A DNA stretch of 64,000 bases from Bradyrhizobium sp. CB3481 (GTDB lineage Bacteria; Pseudomonadota; Alphaproteobacteria; Rhizobiales; Xanthobacteraceae), in the NCBI RefSeq assembly GCF_029714305.1, contig NZ_CP121647.1, positions 4,856,501 through 4,920,500 of the forward strand, given 5' to 3'. The notes beneath the pieces were generated by a model, which saw only the letters and a program-made list of their open reading frames with translations, was not told where the DNA came from and did no database searches. Within the stretch, counting starts at the first letter, position 1, and the number at the start of each line of letters is the position of its first letter. This document shows positions 17,670 through 25,572 of the stretch, one piece after another. The translations under genes and the position numbers were made by a program.

Positions 17670-17930
17670 CTACCGCAACGTTTCGATCCGCTCGGCGAGT
17701 AGCGTGTAGCCGACGACAAAGCCATCGCACTTCACGCGCTTACCGACATATTTGTCGAGTGCGTCATCGGCAAAGCTCGGGCCGGCCTTGCGCCGCAACA
17801 CCAGGCGGCGGCCATCCGCCTCGAGCCAAACGGCCTCTCGCTCGCTCTTGCTGCCCTTGCCGAACACGCCGCGAACCACGGTGCCGGTCAACCCATCGAC
17901 TCTCTCGGGACTCTCGCTGCTGCTTCCCAC
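17670..17930 (-). CDS. Small basic protein, conserved in appearance, in the C25 peptidase operon
   Basis: An 86-residue protein of unknown function. The alternating strand-like segments (LTGTVVRGVFGKG, EAVWLEADGRRLVLRR, VGKRVKCDGFVVGYTLLAERIETL) look like a small beta-barrel, possibly an OB-fold. Its GTG start shares one base with the TAG stop of the peptidase gene, so the two are translationally coupled. That is strong support that it is a genuine gene despite its size. The next gene starts 49 bases downstream. Confidence 0.72.
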   Translation of the reverse strand: MGSSSESPERVDGLTGTVVRGVFGKGSKSEREAVWLEADGRRLVLRRKAGPSFADDALDKYVGKRVKCDGFVVGYTLLAERIETLR

Positions 17931-19474
17931 TATTTTTCCGTGTAGATTCGATATCCGACGATCCGGCCGCTGACCTCCTTGGCCACGGCCGCAACCCTCA
18001 GATTATCCTTTTTCGGCAGGTACACGGCAACGTAATAACGCGACGCCACCGGAACCGCCTTGCTGCCGCGCGGGCGCGCCCCTCGGGGCGTCTTGACGTC
18101 GAACGCCATGAACTCCCGCTTGGTTCCGATCCCGGCCTCTCTGGCGATGTTGCTGAGCGCCTTGCGCACCGTTTCCGACTTCCGCACGCTACGCGCCTTC
18201 TTCGACGCCGTCGGCTTGCTCTCCTGCAGCATTTGGCCGACCACGCGCAGTTTTGCACGGCGCTGGCGCCGGGCCTGGCGCTCGCCTTGCTCGGCATCGA
18301 CGCCCTTCGGTACGCCTGTCGGGCTCGGAACGACCGCTGGCACCACGGACGGATCGCCCAACAGGCTGAACTGCGCGAGCGTCTTGAGATCGACCGGATC
18401 AAGCTCACCGGTCTGCTCCACAAACTGCTGCCGCGCCGTCAGCGCCGCACGTCCGACGGAAGCTCCGCCAAGCACCGCAAGCAGGAAGTATTGGGTAATG
18501 AGATCAGCCGCGCCGTTGCTGTCGGCCGGACCGTAGGCGATCGTGCTGCTGCCGAAATAGCCGTAAGCCCCTTGGATGAGATATTGCTGGCAAATCGGCA
18601 TCGGCAGCCCGAGCGTGATCGAGTCGTAGAGCTCGGCGCCGTAGCAGCATTCGACGGACGCCACCGTTCCTGGCTTGATTCTCTTCTTGAGGCCGTCGCT
18701 GGTGAGCGATACCGGCTGGGAGTTGCCTTTCTCGCCGTAGAAATTCGGGTCCGCCACGCCGCCGTGGCAGTTGATGAAATGGGCGAGCGGCGCCAGAACG
18801 GCGGCAAGATGCGTCGGCCCCTTTGGCGGCGCGATCGAAATCGCGGCCGAATTGCCGAACGTGTTGGTGAGGCTGAGCTCGGTCGACTTGCGCCATGAAT
18901 GCGTCGACAGGCCGAAATACTCGCCGTAATCGGCAGCATCGCGGGATTTGAATTTCTCGGCAAACCCAAGCAACGAAATCAAATGGTCGGGTGACGTTGC
19001 GTTTCCGTTGGCCGCCACCTTTCGCGTCAGGTCCGGCAATCGCCCCACCACCCGGGTTGGCCCCTTGAAGGTGGCAATGTCCCGCGAATACGGCGTATCG
19101 CACGCATAAGGCAAATCGCCATAGGCGTATTTGTCCGGATCGTCGTCGGATTGGGTGTGGGCCGGATTGGTCATGTCCTGATGCGGAACGATGTCGGGCG
19201 CCCCCAGGATCAACAGATAGTCGGGATCGGCGGACTTGAAGATCGCATCGACGGCCTCCTTGTTCTGGCGCGCGTCGGTGGGATCGGTGACGGCCTTGCC
19301 CTTGAAGCTTTTCATGGCGACCGCGTCGTCCAGATAGACCAGACGGCTCTTGATGCCGCGCTTGGCATCGGCAGCGATCAGAGCGGTAACGGCCTGCTTG
19401 ATTTTCGTAACACCGGCTGTGCCGTACTTGGCTTTCAGCGCATCACGGTTGCTAACGATGATCTTGTCGTCCAT
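17930..19474 (-). CDS. Gingipain-like C25 family cysteine peptidase (caspase-like fold)
   Basis: A 514-residue protein with the layout of the C25 peptidases. YLLILGAPDIVPHQ is the first sheet and loop, PTRVVGRLPDLT the block before the catalytic domain, AHFINCHGG places the catalytic His near residue 237, and SVECCYGA places the Cys at 276/277. FSLLGDPSVVP closes the domain. A basic region and a separate C-terminal domain follow (about 395-514). There is no signal peptide or secretion domain, unlike the secreted gingipains, so it should act in the cytoplasm. The ATG at 19474 has AGAGGT 6 bases upstream. It heads a three-gene operon with the small protein and the SGNH-like hydrolase. The substrate is unknown. 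Confidence 0.85.
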   Translation of the reverse strand: MDDKIIVSNRDALKAKYGTAGVTKIKQAVTALIAADAKRGIKSRLVYLDDAVAMKSFKGKAVTDPTDARQNKEAVDAIFKSADPDYLLILGAPDIVPHQDMTNPAHTQSDDDPDKYAYGDLPYACDTPYSRDIATFKGPTRVVGRLPDLTRKVAANGNATSPDHLISLLGFAEKFKSRDAADYGEYFGLSTHSWRKSTELSLTNTFGNSAAISIAPPKGPTHLAAVLAPLAHFINCHGGVADPNFYGEKGNSQPVSLTSDGLKKRIKPGTVASVECCYGAELYDSITLGLPMPICQQYLIQGAYGYFGSSTIAYGPADSNGAADLITQYFLLAVLGGASVGRAALTARQQFVEQTGELDPVDLKTLAQFSLLGDPSVVPAVVPSPTGVPKGVDAEQGERQARRQRRAKLRVVGQMLQESKPTASKKARSVRKSETVRKALSNIAREAGIGTKREFMAFDVKTPRGARPRGSKAVPVASRYYVAVYLPKKDNLRVAAVAKEVSGRIVGYRIYTEK

Positions 19475-19787
19475 CGCGACACCTCTATGCAATGAAATCA
19501 ATCCACCGCCGAAAAATGGCGGGCAATTCGTCAGGTCAATAGCAATACTACCGCAGGATGTATCGCGCCGCGGTCTGTGTCAATGCCGGCGAGCTTGCGG
19601 GCAGCTCAGCAACGCGCCGTCGCTATGCTCGGGACAAGTGGCAGCCGCCTACTGTTACCGGCGACAGCTCGCTCCTCGCAGCAGAACGCAAATCTCAGGT
19701 CCGCCCAGCACCCTCGTCCCGCGCCGGTTGTGGCCCCGCTCTTGCTGACGGAAATGCAACCTGAAATATCCATGGAAGAGATGTATC
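19475..19787. other. Intergenic region between divergent genes
   Basis: The 313 bases separate the peptidase operon from the acyltransferase gene and must hold both promoters. Short open frames here have no ribosome-binding site or recognisable product. No clear palindrome was found. Confidence 0.5.
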
Positions 19788-21104
19788 ATGTTGGGAACGA
19801 AATCAGCGATTGCGGCCCGTTTTGAGGCACTTGATGCACTGCGGGGCGTCTGCGCGCTGCTTGTGGTTCTCTTCCATGTCCCGGTTTACCATGCGCTCAA
19901 GGACATCGGCTCATTCGCAAACCTGCAGTTTTGCGTCGACATGTTCTTTGCCCTGTCCGGCTTCGTGCTCTGTCATGCCTATGGCCAGCGTCTTAACGAT
20001 AGCGCCGAGGGCTTCCGTTTTGTGGTGTTGCGGTTTGCCCGTCTGTGGCCGTTGCACATCGTGATACTGGCCCTGTTCGTCGGGCTTGAGACCGGCAAGT
20101 TCGTCTTCAGCCGTGCCGATACCGCGTTCGCGCTGGATTCCCAGGCTTTTGCCGCCGGACGTTCGCTCTGGGAGATCGTCACCAACATCCTGTTTCTGCA
20201 ATCCTTCAACCTGCACCCCGGGATGTCATGGAATGGCCCGGCCTGGAGCGCCGCCGTCGAGTTCTACGTATCGATCCTGTTCGCCGCGGTCGTCCTGATC
20301 TTTCCGCGCCAGCGCTACGCCATCTTCCTCGCGCTTTGTCTGACGGCCGGGGTGCTGCTCTATCAGGTTTCGCCGGACAAGCTGTTTGTCTCGTCCGATT
20401 GGGGCATCCTGCGCGCCATGTACGGCTTCTTCGCGGGCTGCCTGGCGTATCAGTTGCGCGCGCATTCGCATGCGGAGCTGACGGCACCGAGCTTGTGGGA
20501 AGCCTGCTGCGTGGTGCTGGTGATCGCGTTTGCCGCGACCAGACCGTGGGGCCCGTCGCATTACGCGTTTCCGCTGCTCGCCATCATTGTCCTCTATGTT
20601 TTCTCGTACGATCAGGGCGCGATTTCCAAAACCTTGCGTTCACCCATTCTGCAAAAGCTCGGCCTGTGGTCGTACTCGATCTACATGATCCACACCTTGC
20701 TGTTTCAGGTGACGAAGATGGCGATCTCCTTCGTCGGGCAGAAGGCGCATCTCGACCTCGTCGGCTGGCACAACGAGGAGAAGCTGATGCTGCTGGGAAC
20801 GCCAGAACAGGCGGTGCTGCCGGCGCTCATTCTGACCGTCCTGGTCGTCCCCGCCGCCGCGCTGAGCTATCGCTGGATCGAGAAGCCGGCGATGGACGCG
20901 GCAAGGGATCTGCTTTCGCCGACCCGCTCGGCGGAGACGGCGCTCGCCAAACCGGCAATGTCGCCCGGCATTGTCGCGGCCGCATTCGCCGGCCGGATAT
21001 CGCGCTCGAGCGCACGGCTATTTCCCCGCTCGGCGCGGGGTTCGATCGAGACGGGCCTTGGCCGGTTGCGCGCCATGTCGAGGCGCGGCACCGCCGGCAT
21101 GTGA
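19788..21104 (+). CDS. Acyltransferase family membrane protein (OafA/YrhL type)
   Basis: A 438-residue integral membrane O-acyltransferase with about ten transmembrane helices. The N-terminal motif LDALRGVCALLVVLFH carries the conserved Arg and His of the acyltransferase-3 family, and a late helix contains LGLWSYSIYMIHTLL. Such enzymes acylate cell-surface sugars or lipids. A GGAAGAG lies 7 bases before the ATG. The tail after residue 370 is Arg/Ser/Ala-rich and probably cytoplasmic. The acceptor is unknown. Confidence 0.9.
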   Translation: MLGTKSAIAARFEALDALRGVCALLVVLFHVPVYHALKDIGSFANLQFCVDMFFALSGFVLCHAYGQRLNDSAEGFRFVVLRFARLWPLHIVILALFVGLETGKFVFSRADTAFALDSQAFAAGRSLWEIVTNILFLQSFNLHPGMSWNGPAWSAAVEFYVSILFAAVVLIFPRQRYAIFLALCLTAGVLLYQVSPDKLFVSSDWGILRAMYGFFAGCLAYQLRAHSHAELTAPSLWEACCVVLVIAFAATRPWGPSHYAFPLLAIIVLYVFSYDQGAISKTLRSPILQKLGLWSYSIYMIHTLLFQVTKMAISFVGQKAHLDLVGWHNEEKLMLLGTPEQAVLPALILTVLVVPAAALSYRWIEKPAMDAARDLLSPTRSAETALAKPAMSPGIVAAAFAGRISRSSARLFPRSARGSIETGLGRLRAMSRRGTAGM

Positions 21105-21129
21105 TCCTGCCGGGCCGGCCGCGGCGGGC

Positions 21130-22089
21130 TCAATCGGCCGTGACCGGCGGCGTGCCGTGGATGTGGAACGACTCGATCGTCTTCAATCCCCACGCCTGGC
21201 CCTTCTTGCGCTCTTCCTCGGTCCAGACGATCGGCTTCCAGTCAGGCGCGAGGATCAGGCGCGCGCCGGCGTTGGCGACCTCGACGCGGTTGCCGCCGGG
21301 CTCCCAGACATAGAGGAAGAAAGTCTGCTGGATCGCGTGCTTGTGCGGGCCGGTTTCGATGTAGACGCCGTTCTCGAGAAAGATGTCGGCGGCGCGCAAA
21401 ATCTCCTCGCGGCTGTCGAGCGCGTAGGTGACGTGGTGGAAGCGGCCGGCCTTGCCGTAATGATCGCGGGTATAGGCGAAGTCGTAGCTCTTGTTCGACA
21501 TCGTCATCCACATCGCCGCTTCCGTGCCGTCGTTGAGCACGATCTGCTCGGTGGTGCGCAGGCCGAGATAATTCTCGAAGAACAGCCGGTTCGCCTTGAT
21601 GTCGACGGCGAGGCAATTGAGATGATCGAGCCGGCGGACATTGACGCCGCGCGCCGGAAACCGCTGCGCCTGGTTCTTCAAGGCAGGCTTGAGCTCGGGC
21701 GGCGCCTGATACCATTCGGTCTCGTAATAGAGCTCGACGATATGGCCGTCGGGGTCGCGGCAGCGGAACGCCGGCCCCTGCCCCATATCGCCGTCGACCC
21801 AGCCGATATCGAAGCCCGAGCCCTTCAGCGCGGCGACGCGGCGCTCCAGCGCCTGCTGGCTGCGGGCGCGCAGCGCCATATGCTCCATGCCGGAGGTTTT
21901 GGAAGCCGTCAGCTTGAGCGAATAGCGCTCGTAATCGTCCCAGCCGCGTAAGTAAACCGACTCGCCTTTGCGGTCGCTTATCGTCATGCCCATGACGTCG
22001 ACGAAGAATTTCAGGCTCTCGTCGGGTTTGGGCGTCAACAATTCCATGTGGCCGAGATGGGCGAGATCGAAAATCGGCTCGGGGGTCAT
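21130..22089 (-). CDS. Type I extradiol dioxygenase (VOC superfamily, catechol 2,3-dioxygenase-like)
   Basis: A 319-residue ring-cleaving dioxygenase with two tandem VOC modules. Metal ligands are apparent at His156 (RLDHLNCL), His218/219 (RFHHVTY) and Glu270 (GGNRVEV), with Tyr260 nearby, matching the arrangement in XylE-type enzymes. It should open a catechol-type ring beside two vicinal hydroxyls using Fe(II) or Mn(II). It lies at the downstream end of the aromatic-catabolism operon, separated from it by a palindromic repeat, so it may be transcribed separately. The exact catechol is unknown. Confidence 0.9.
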   Translation of the reverse strand: MTPEPIFDLAHLGHMELLTPKPDESLKFFVDVMGMTISDRKGESVYLRGWDDYERYSLKLTASKTSGMEHMALRARSQQALERRVAALKGSGFDIGWVDGDMGQGPAFRCRDPDGHIVELYYETEWYQAPPELKPALKNQAQRFPARGVNVRRLDHLNCLAVDIKANRLFFENYLGLRTTEQIVLNDGTEAAMWMTMSNKSYDFAYTRDHYGKAGRFHHVTYALDSREEILRAADIFLENGVYIETGPHKHAIQQTFFLYVWEPGGNRVEVANAGARLILAPDWKPIVWTEEERKKGQAWGLKTIESFHIHGTPPVTAD

Positions 22090-22111
22090 GTTGGTTTCTC
22101 CTGATCGAGTT

Positions 22112-22214
22112 CGTCATACCCCGCGAAGGCGGGGTATCCAGTACGCCGTGCACTCGCAGAACAAACCCGAAGCGCCGCGGCGTACTGGATCATCCGCCTT
22201 CGCGGATGATGACA
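22112..22214. repeat. Palindromic intergenic repeat, family A copy 2
   Basis: The left end TCATACCCCGCGAAGGCGGG and the right end CCGCCTTCGCGGATGATGA are nearly complementary, and the inner arms ATCCAGTACGCCG and CGGCGTACTGGAT are perfectly complementary. It lies between the decarboxylase-like gene and the dioxygenase gene on the same strand, where a strong hairpin could limit read-through. Confidence 0.85.
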
Positions 22215-22227
22215 GGTGTGCGGGCAG

Positions 22228-23073
22228 CTACCTCAGCGCCCGCGTTACATCGTCGAACAATTCATCCACCGCATACGCGCGCGGTATGAGCTTTTGCTGC
22301 GCGGAATAATCGATGATCAGTTGCAGCGAGTGCTGCATCTCCTCGCGGCTGAAACGCGGCGCGGCGGGCGAAGCGGCGGCGGCCTCCGTCAACAGCCGAT
22401 GAACCTCCCGCACGGCATCCGGATGGTTGTCGGCCATGGTCTGGCTCACCACCACTATGTGGTTGATCGGCACTACCCCGTGCTTTTCGAACCAAGCCTT
22501 CTCCTCCGCCGCGACATCGGCAAACAGCGGCTGCAAATCCGGATGATCGGATTTTTCGCCGAGCACCGCGTCGAGCTCGCCGTCGATCAACATCTGGATG
22601 ATCTGCTTGCCGGCGCCAGCCCGCTTGGTCGTATCGACGAATTCAGCGACATGGGCGTCCTCGAACGTGACCCAATCGATCGAATCGAGATCGACGCCAT
22701 AGTCATTGGCGAGGATACCGCGCAGCCAGGCTCCGGTGGTCGTCGTAAATGAGCGGATGCCGACACGCTTGCCATTGAGGTCGCACGGCCCGAGCTTCCT
22801 CGCCTTTGCGTTATAGAGCGCATGCCCGTGCTGAAACCGCGCCAGCACGACATCAGGCAGCAGCACCATCGGCTTGCCGAAGCTCTTCGCCATCAGATAG
22901 GTGACGATCGCCATCTCCGAGACGTCGAACGCCCCCTCGCGGACCATCGGTTTGAATCCCTTGTTGGTCGGCGAATATTGCGCGAAATCGAATTCGACCA
23001 GATCTGACCTGATCGATCCGTTCTTGAGCGCTGATGTGCCGGGATGGTCACCGAGCAAGGTGCGCAGGCGCAT
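22228..23073 (-). CDS. 4,5-dihydroxyphthalate decarboxylase-like / NMT1-type binding-fold protein
   Basis: A 281-residue protein with the type II periplasmic-binding fold. It begins RLRTLLGDHPGTSALKNG and contains FKPMVREGAFDVSEMAIVTYLMAKSF, the pattern of 4,5-dihydroxyphthalate decarboxylases (Pht5-like) and their relatives. No signal peptide is present, which favours an intracellular enzyme over a transport subunit. Start ATG 23073 is chosen (GTG at 23079 is possible); the frame runs on upstream only as a shadow of the aldolase gene. If it decarboxylates dihydroxyphthalate, the product would be protocatechuate, matching the rest of the operon. The annotation is by family resemblance only. 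Confidence 0.78.
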   Translation of the reverse strand: MRLRTLLGDHPGTSALKNGSIRSDLVEFDFAQYSPTNKGFKPMVREGAFDVSEMAIVTYLMAKSFGKPMVLLPDVVLARFQHGHALYNAKARKLGPCDLNGKRVGIRSFTTTTGAWLRGILANDYGVDLDSIDWVTFEDAHVAEFVDTTKRAGAGKQIIQMLIDGELDAVLGEKSDHPDLQPLFADVAAEEKAWFEKHGVVPINHIVVVSQTMADNHPDAVREVHRLLTEAAAASPAAPRFSREEMQHSLQLIIDYSAQQKLIPRAYAVDELFDDVTRALR

Positions 23074-23080
23074 CGCCACC

Positions 23081-23773
23081 TCAGTCCTCCTCCAGCTCGT
23101 CGACGTAGACGAGCCCGGCCTTCGCCAGCGGCTCGCGCATATTGTACATGTCGAGGCCAAGCACGCCGGCCGCGAGTTTCTGGCGCTTGCCATCCTCGTC
23201 GGCGCGGCGCTTCTCGCCCTTGGCGACGACCTCGGCCGCGTCCTTGCGCGCGATGACCACCACGCCGTCGTCATCCGCGACGACAGCATCTCCCGGCTTG
23301 ACGTTGATCCCGGCGCAGACGACCGGCACATTGACCGCGCCGAGCGTCGCTTTCACCGTGCCCTTGGCCGAGATCGCCTTCGACCAGACCGGAAAGCCCA
23401 TCTCGCGAAGCGATTTGGCGTCGCGAACGCCGGCATCGATGACGAGCCCCTTGACGCCGCGCGCCATCAGCGAGGTCGCCAGCAGATCGCCGAACATACC
23501 GTCGGTATTATCTGTCGTGCAGCCTACCACCAGGATGTCGCCGGGCTGGCACTGCTCGACCGCGACATGAATCATCCAGTTATCACCGGGCTGCGTCAGC
23601 ACGGTCACCGCGGTGCCTGATACCTCCGCCCCACTCCACACCGGGCGCAGATAGGGCTTCATCAGTCCGAAGCGGCCATAAGCCTCATGCGCGGTGGCGA
23701 CGCCGAGCGCGCCCAGCCGTTTCACGAGATCGGCATCGGTGCGCTTGATGTTGCGAACGACGACCGGTTTCAT
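23081..23773 (-). CDS. RraA-family 4-carboxy-4-hydroxy-2-oxoadipate (CHA) aldolase
   Basis: A 230-residue protein of the RraA/HMG-CHA aldolase family. The phosphate/carboxylate loop lies around QCQPGDILVVG and DMFGDLLATSLMARGVKGLVIDAGVRD, which carries the Gly-x-Arg-Asp metal-site pattern. The likely reaction is cleavage of CHA to pyruvate and oxaloacetate, the last step of protocatechuate 4,5-cleavage and gallate degradation (as LigK/GalC). The start ATG overlaps the GalB-like stop by 4 bases. The genomic neighbour with PDC lactonase and GalB makes CHA aldolase more likely than ribonuclease regulator RraA. Confidence 0.87.
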   Translation of the reverse strand: MKPVVVRNIKRTDADLVKRLGALGVATAHEAYGRFGLMKPYLRPVWSGAEVSGTAVTVLTQPGDNWMIHVAVEQCQPGDILVVGCTTDNTDGMFGDLLATSLMARGVKGLVIDAGVRDAKSLREMGFPVWSKAISAKGTVKATLGAVNVPVVCAGINVKPGDAVVADDDGVVVIARKDAAEVVAKGEKRRADEDGKRQKLAAGVLGLDMYNMREPLAKAGLVYVDELEED

Positions 23774-24495
23774 GCCAATTCCTCCAGCGCCATCGGGAAT
23801 AGCCGCTGATAAGCCTCGCCATAGGTCATCGGCTTGCCCGTGTTGCGCCCGCCCTGCACACCCCGCTGCAGCGCGACCCGCTCGTAATAGGCCCACAGAT
23901 GCTTCTGCGCCGCGAGGATCTCGAAGGTCTTGCGCTTGACGTCCCAGACCTCGTCGATGTTGAGGATCACTTGCGGTTTGAAATTGCACATCTCCGGCTG
24001 GTGCGGCTCGAACAGAAATACCGGCGGTGCGGAGTACGTATACTTGGCGCCGGGCTTGTGGCCCATCGCCTGCGCGACCACGCGGGTTTCCTGGGCGAAA
24101 TGCGCGGCGTTCGGATGATCGAAATTATAGGGGTCCTCCAGCGCATGAGTCAGCACGAAGGACGGGTTGAGCTCGCGGTAGATATCGACCATGCGGTCGA
24201 AATGCGCCTCCGTCAGCCGCAGCGGATAGTCGCCGGCGTCGAAGAACTCGATCTCCGCCCCGAGCATCTCGGCGGCGCGCTGCGCCTCGTCGCGCCGGCC
24301 CGCCTTGACCTTCTCCATCGTCGCGCCCGCCTCCTTCCAGGCGAATTGGCTCTCGCCGCGCTCGCCGAATGACAGGCAGGCGATCTTGATGCGATAGCCC
24401 TTCTTGGCGTGCAGCGCGATCGCGCCGCCCGCGCGCCAGACGAAATCGCCGGGATGCGCCGTGACCACAAGGCCTGTTTTTCCAGCATTGCTCAT
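23770..24495 (-). CDS. galB: 4-oxalomesaconate hydratase, GalB type (PIG-L/LmbE fold)
   Basis: A 241-residue PIG-L family protein with the zinc motif AHPGDFVWRAGG near the N-terminus (AHPxD) and the late THALEDPYNFDHPNAAHF block, where the HPxxxH supplies the third ligand. In Pseudomonas putida GalB this fold hydrates 4-oxalomesaconate rather than deacetylating sugars. The neighbouring PDC lactonase and CHA aldolase support that assignment here. The ATG at 24495 is preceded by GGAGGAAA. Resemblance to LmbE deacetylases is shared, so the enzyme name rests partly on context. Confidence 0.85.
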   Translation of the reverse strand: MSNAGKTGLVVTAHPGDFVWRAGGAIALHAKKGYRIKIACLSFGERGESQFAWKEAGATMEKVKAGRRDEAQRAAEMLGAEIEFFDAGDYPLRLTEAHFDRMVDIYRELNPSFVLTHALEDPYNFDHPNAAHFAQETRVVAQAMGHKPGAKYTYSAPPVFLFEPHQPEMCNFKPQVILNIDEVWDVKRKTFEILAAQKHLWAYYERVALQRGVQGGRNTGKPMTYGEAYQRLFPMALEELA

Positions 24496-24553
24496 GATCG
24501 GGATTTCCTCCTTCGCTTTAAGTCGCAGATGGCCGGCCGCACCGGCCGCGCGA

Positions 24554-25558
24554 CTATTGTTTGGCAATTCCTGCGCGCTCGATCACATCAGCCCACTTGT
24601 CGATATCGCCCTTCAGCCGATCGAGGATTTCCTCGGGCGAACTCGCTTTGGCCTCGATGCCGAGATCGAGGGCGCGCTTCTTCATGTCGGGCGCCTCGAG
24701 CACCTCGCGCAGCGCGGCGTTCAGCGTCTTGATCACCTCCGGCGGCGTGCCCTTGGGCGCAAAGATCGCGTTCCAGGACCGCGCCTCGAAATCGCCGCCG
24801 CCCGCCTCCTTCACCGTCGGCAGATCAGGGAGAAACGTGGTGCGTACCGGCCCCGATGAGGAGACGGCAATCGCCGCCTTGTCGGCGATATGTGACTGCA
24901 CCGCACTGTAATTCTCGATTGCCAGCTGGATATCGCCGCGCAATAGCGCGATCAGCACTTCCGGCGAGCTGCGGAACGGCACTATGGTGACGTCGACGCC
25001 GGCGGTCGATTTGAACAGTTGCGCCGCAAGATTCTGTGTCGATCCGACATTGATGGTGCCGACATTGAGCGCACCCGGCTTCTGCTTCGCCGCCTTGATG
25101 AACTCGGCCAGCGTCGGATATGGCGCGCCGGCCTTCGTGACGAAGATGAAGTCGAAATAGCCCATGCTCGATACCGGCACGAAGTCGGTCACCGGATTGA
25201 ACGTCAGGTTCTTGAACAGCGAGACGGAAATCGCGGTGCCGTTGCTGAACAGCGCCAGCGTATAACCGTCCGGTGGCGAGGACAGCACAGCGCGCGCGGC
25301 GTTGATGCCGCCGGCGCCCGGCATGTTTTCGATGACGAAGCGCTGGCCGAGCTTTTCGCCGAGCCTTTCCGTGACGAGCCGCGCCGTGACATCGGCCACC
25401 CCGCCCGCGCCGAAGGGGAGGATCAGCCGCACCGGCTTGTTCGGATAGGTTTGCGCGTGCGCCATTTGCGGCAGGAACAATGCCGCCAGCAGCGCAGCCG
25501 TCGCCGCAAACGGCGCGCGGCGCCGGTTCAGGCTGTTTCGCTTGCCCTTGTCCGCCAC
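24554..25558 (-). CDS. Tripartite tricarboxylate transporter (Bug/TctC) substrate-binding protein
   Basis: A 334-residue periplasmic binding protein. The signal peptide ends near MAHAQ, and the mature start YPNKPVRLILPFGAGGVADVTARL is the Bug family signature. Start is GTG 25558 with AGGAG 8 bases upstream. It sits inside the protocatechuate-pathway operon and likely binds a carboxylated aromatic or a ring-cleavage product. The partner membrane subunits TctA and TctB are not in the window. Confidence 0.93.
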   Translation of the reverse strand: MADKGKRNSLNRRRAPFAATAALLAALFLPQMAHAQTYPNKPVRLILPFGAGGVADVTARLVTERLGEKLGQRFVIENMPGAGGINAARAVLSSPPDGYTLALFSNGTAISVSLFKNLTFNPVTDFVPVSSMGYFDFIFVTKAGAPYPTLAEFIKAAKQKPGALNVGTINVGSTQNLAAQLFKSTAGVDVTIVPFRSSPEVLIALLRGDIQLAIENYSAVQSHIADKAAIAVSSSGPVRTTFLPDLPTVKEAGGGDFEARSWNAIFAPKGTPPEVIKTLNAALREVLEAPDMKKRALDLGIEAKASSPEEILDRLKGDIDKWADVIERAGIAKQ

Positions 25559-25572
25559 TGTATGCGCTCCTT

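Noticed and set aside
17621..17725. N-terminal extension of the SGNH-like gene to 17725
   Set aside because: It would overlap the small 86-residue gene and read through the poly-G run; the ATG at 17620 starts directly at the basic tail. The extension was kept only as a possible slippage effect.
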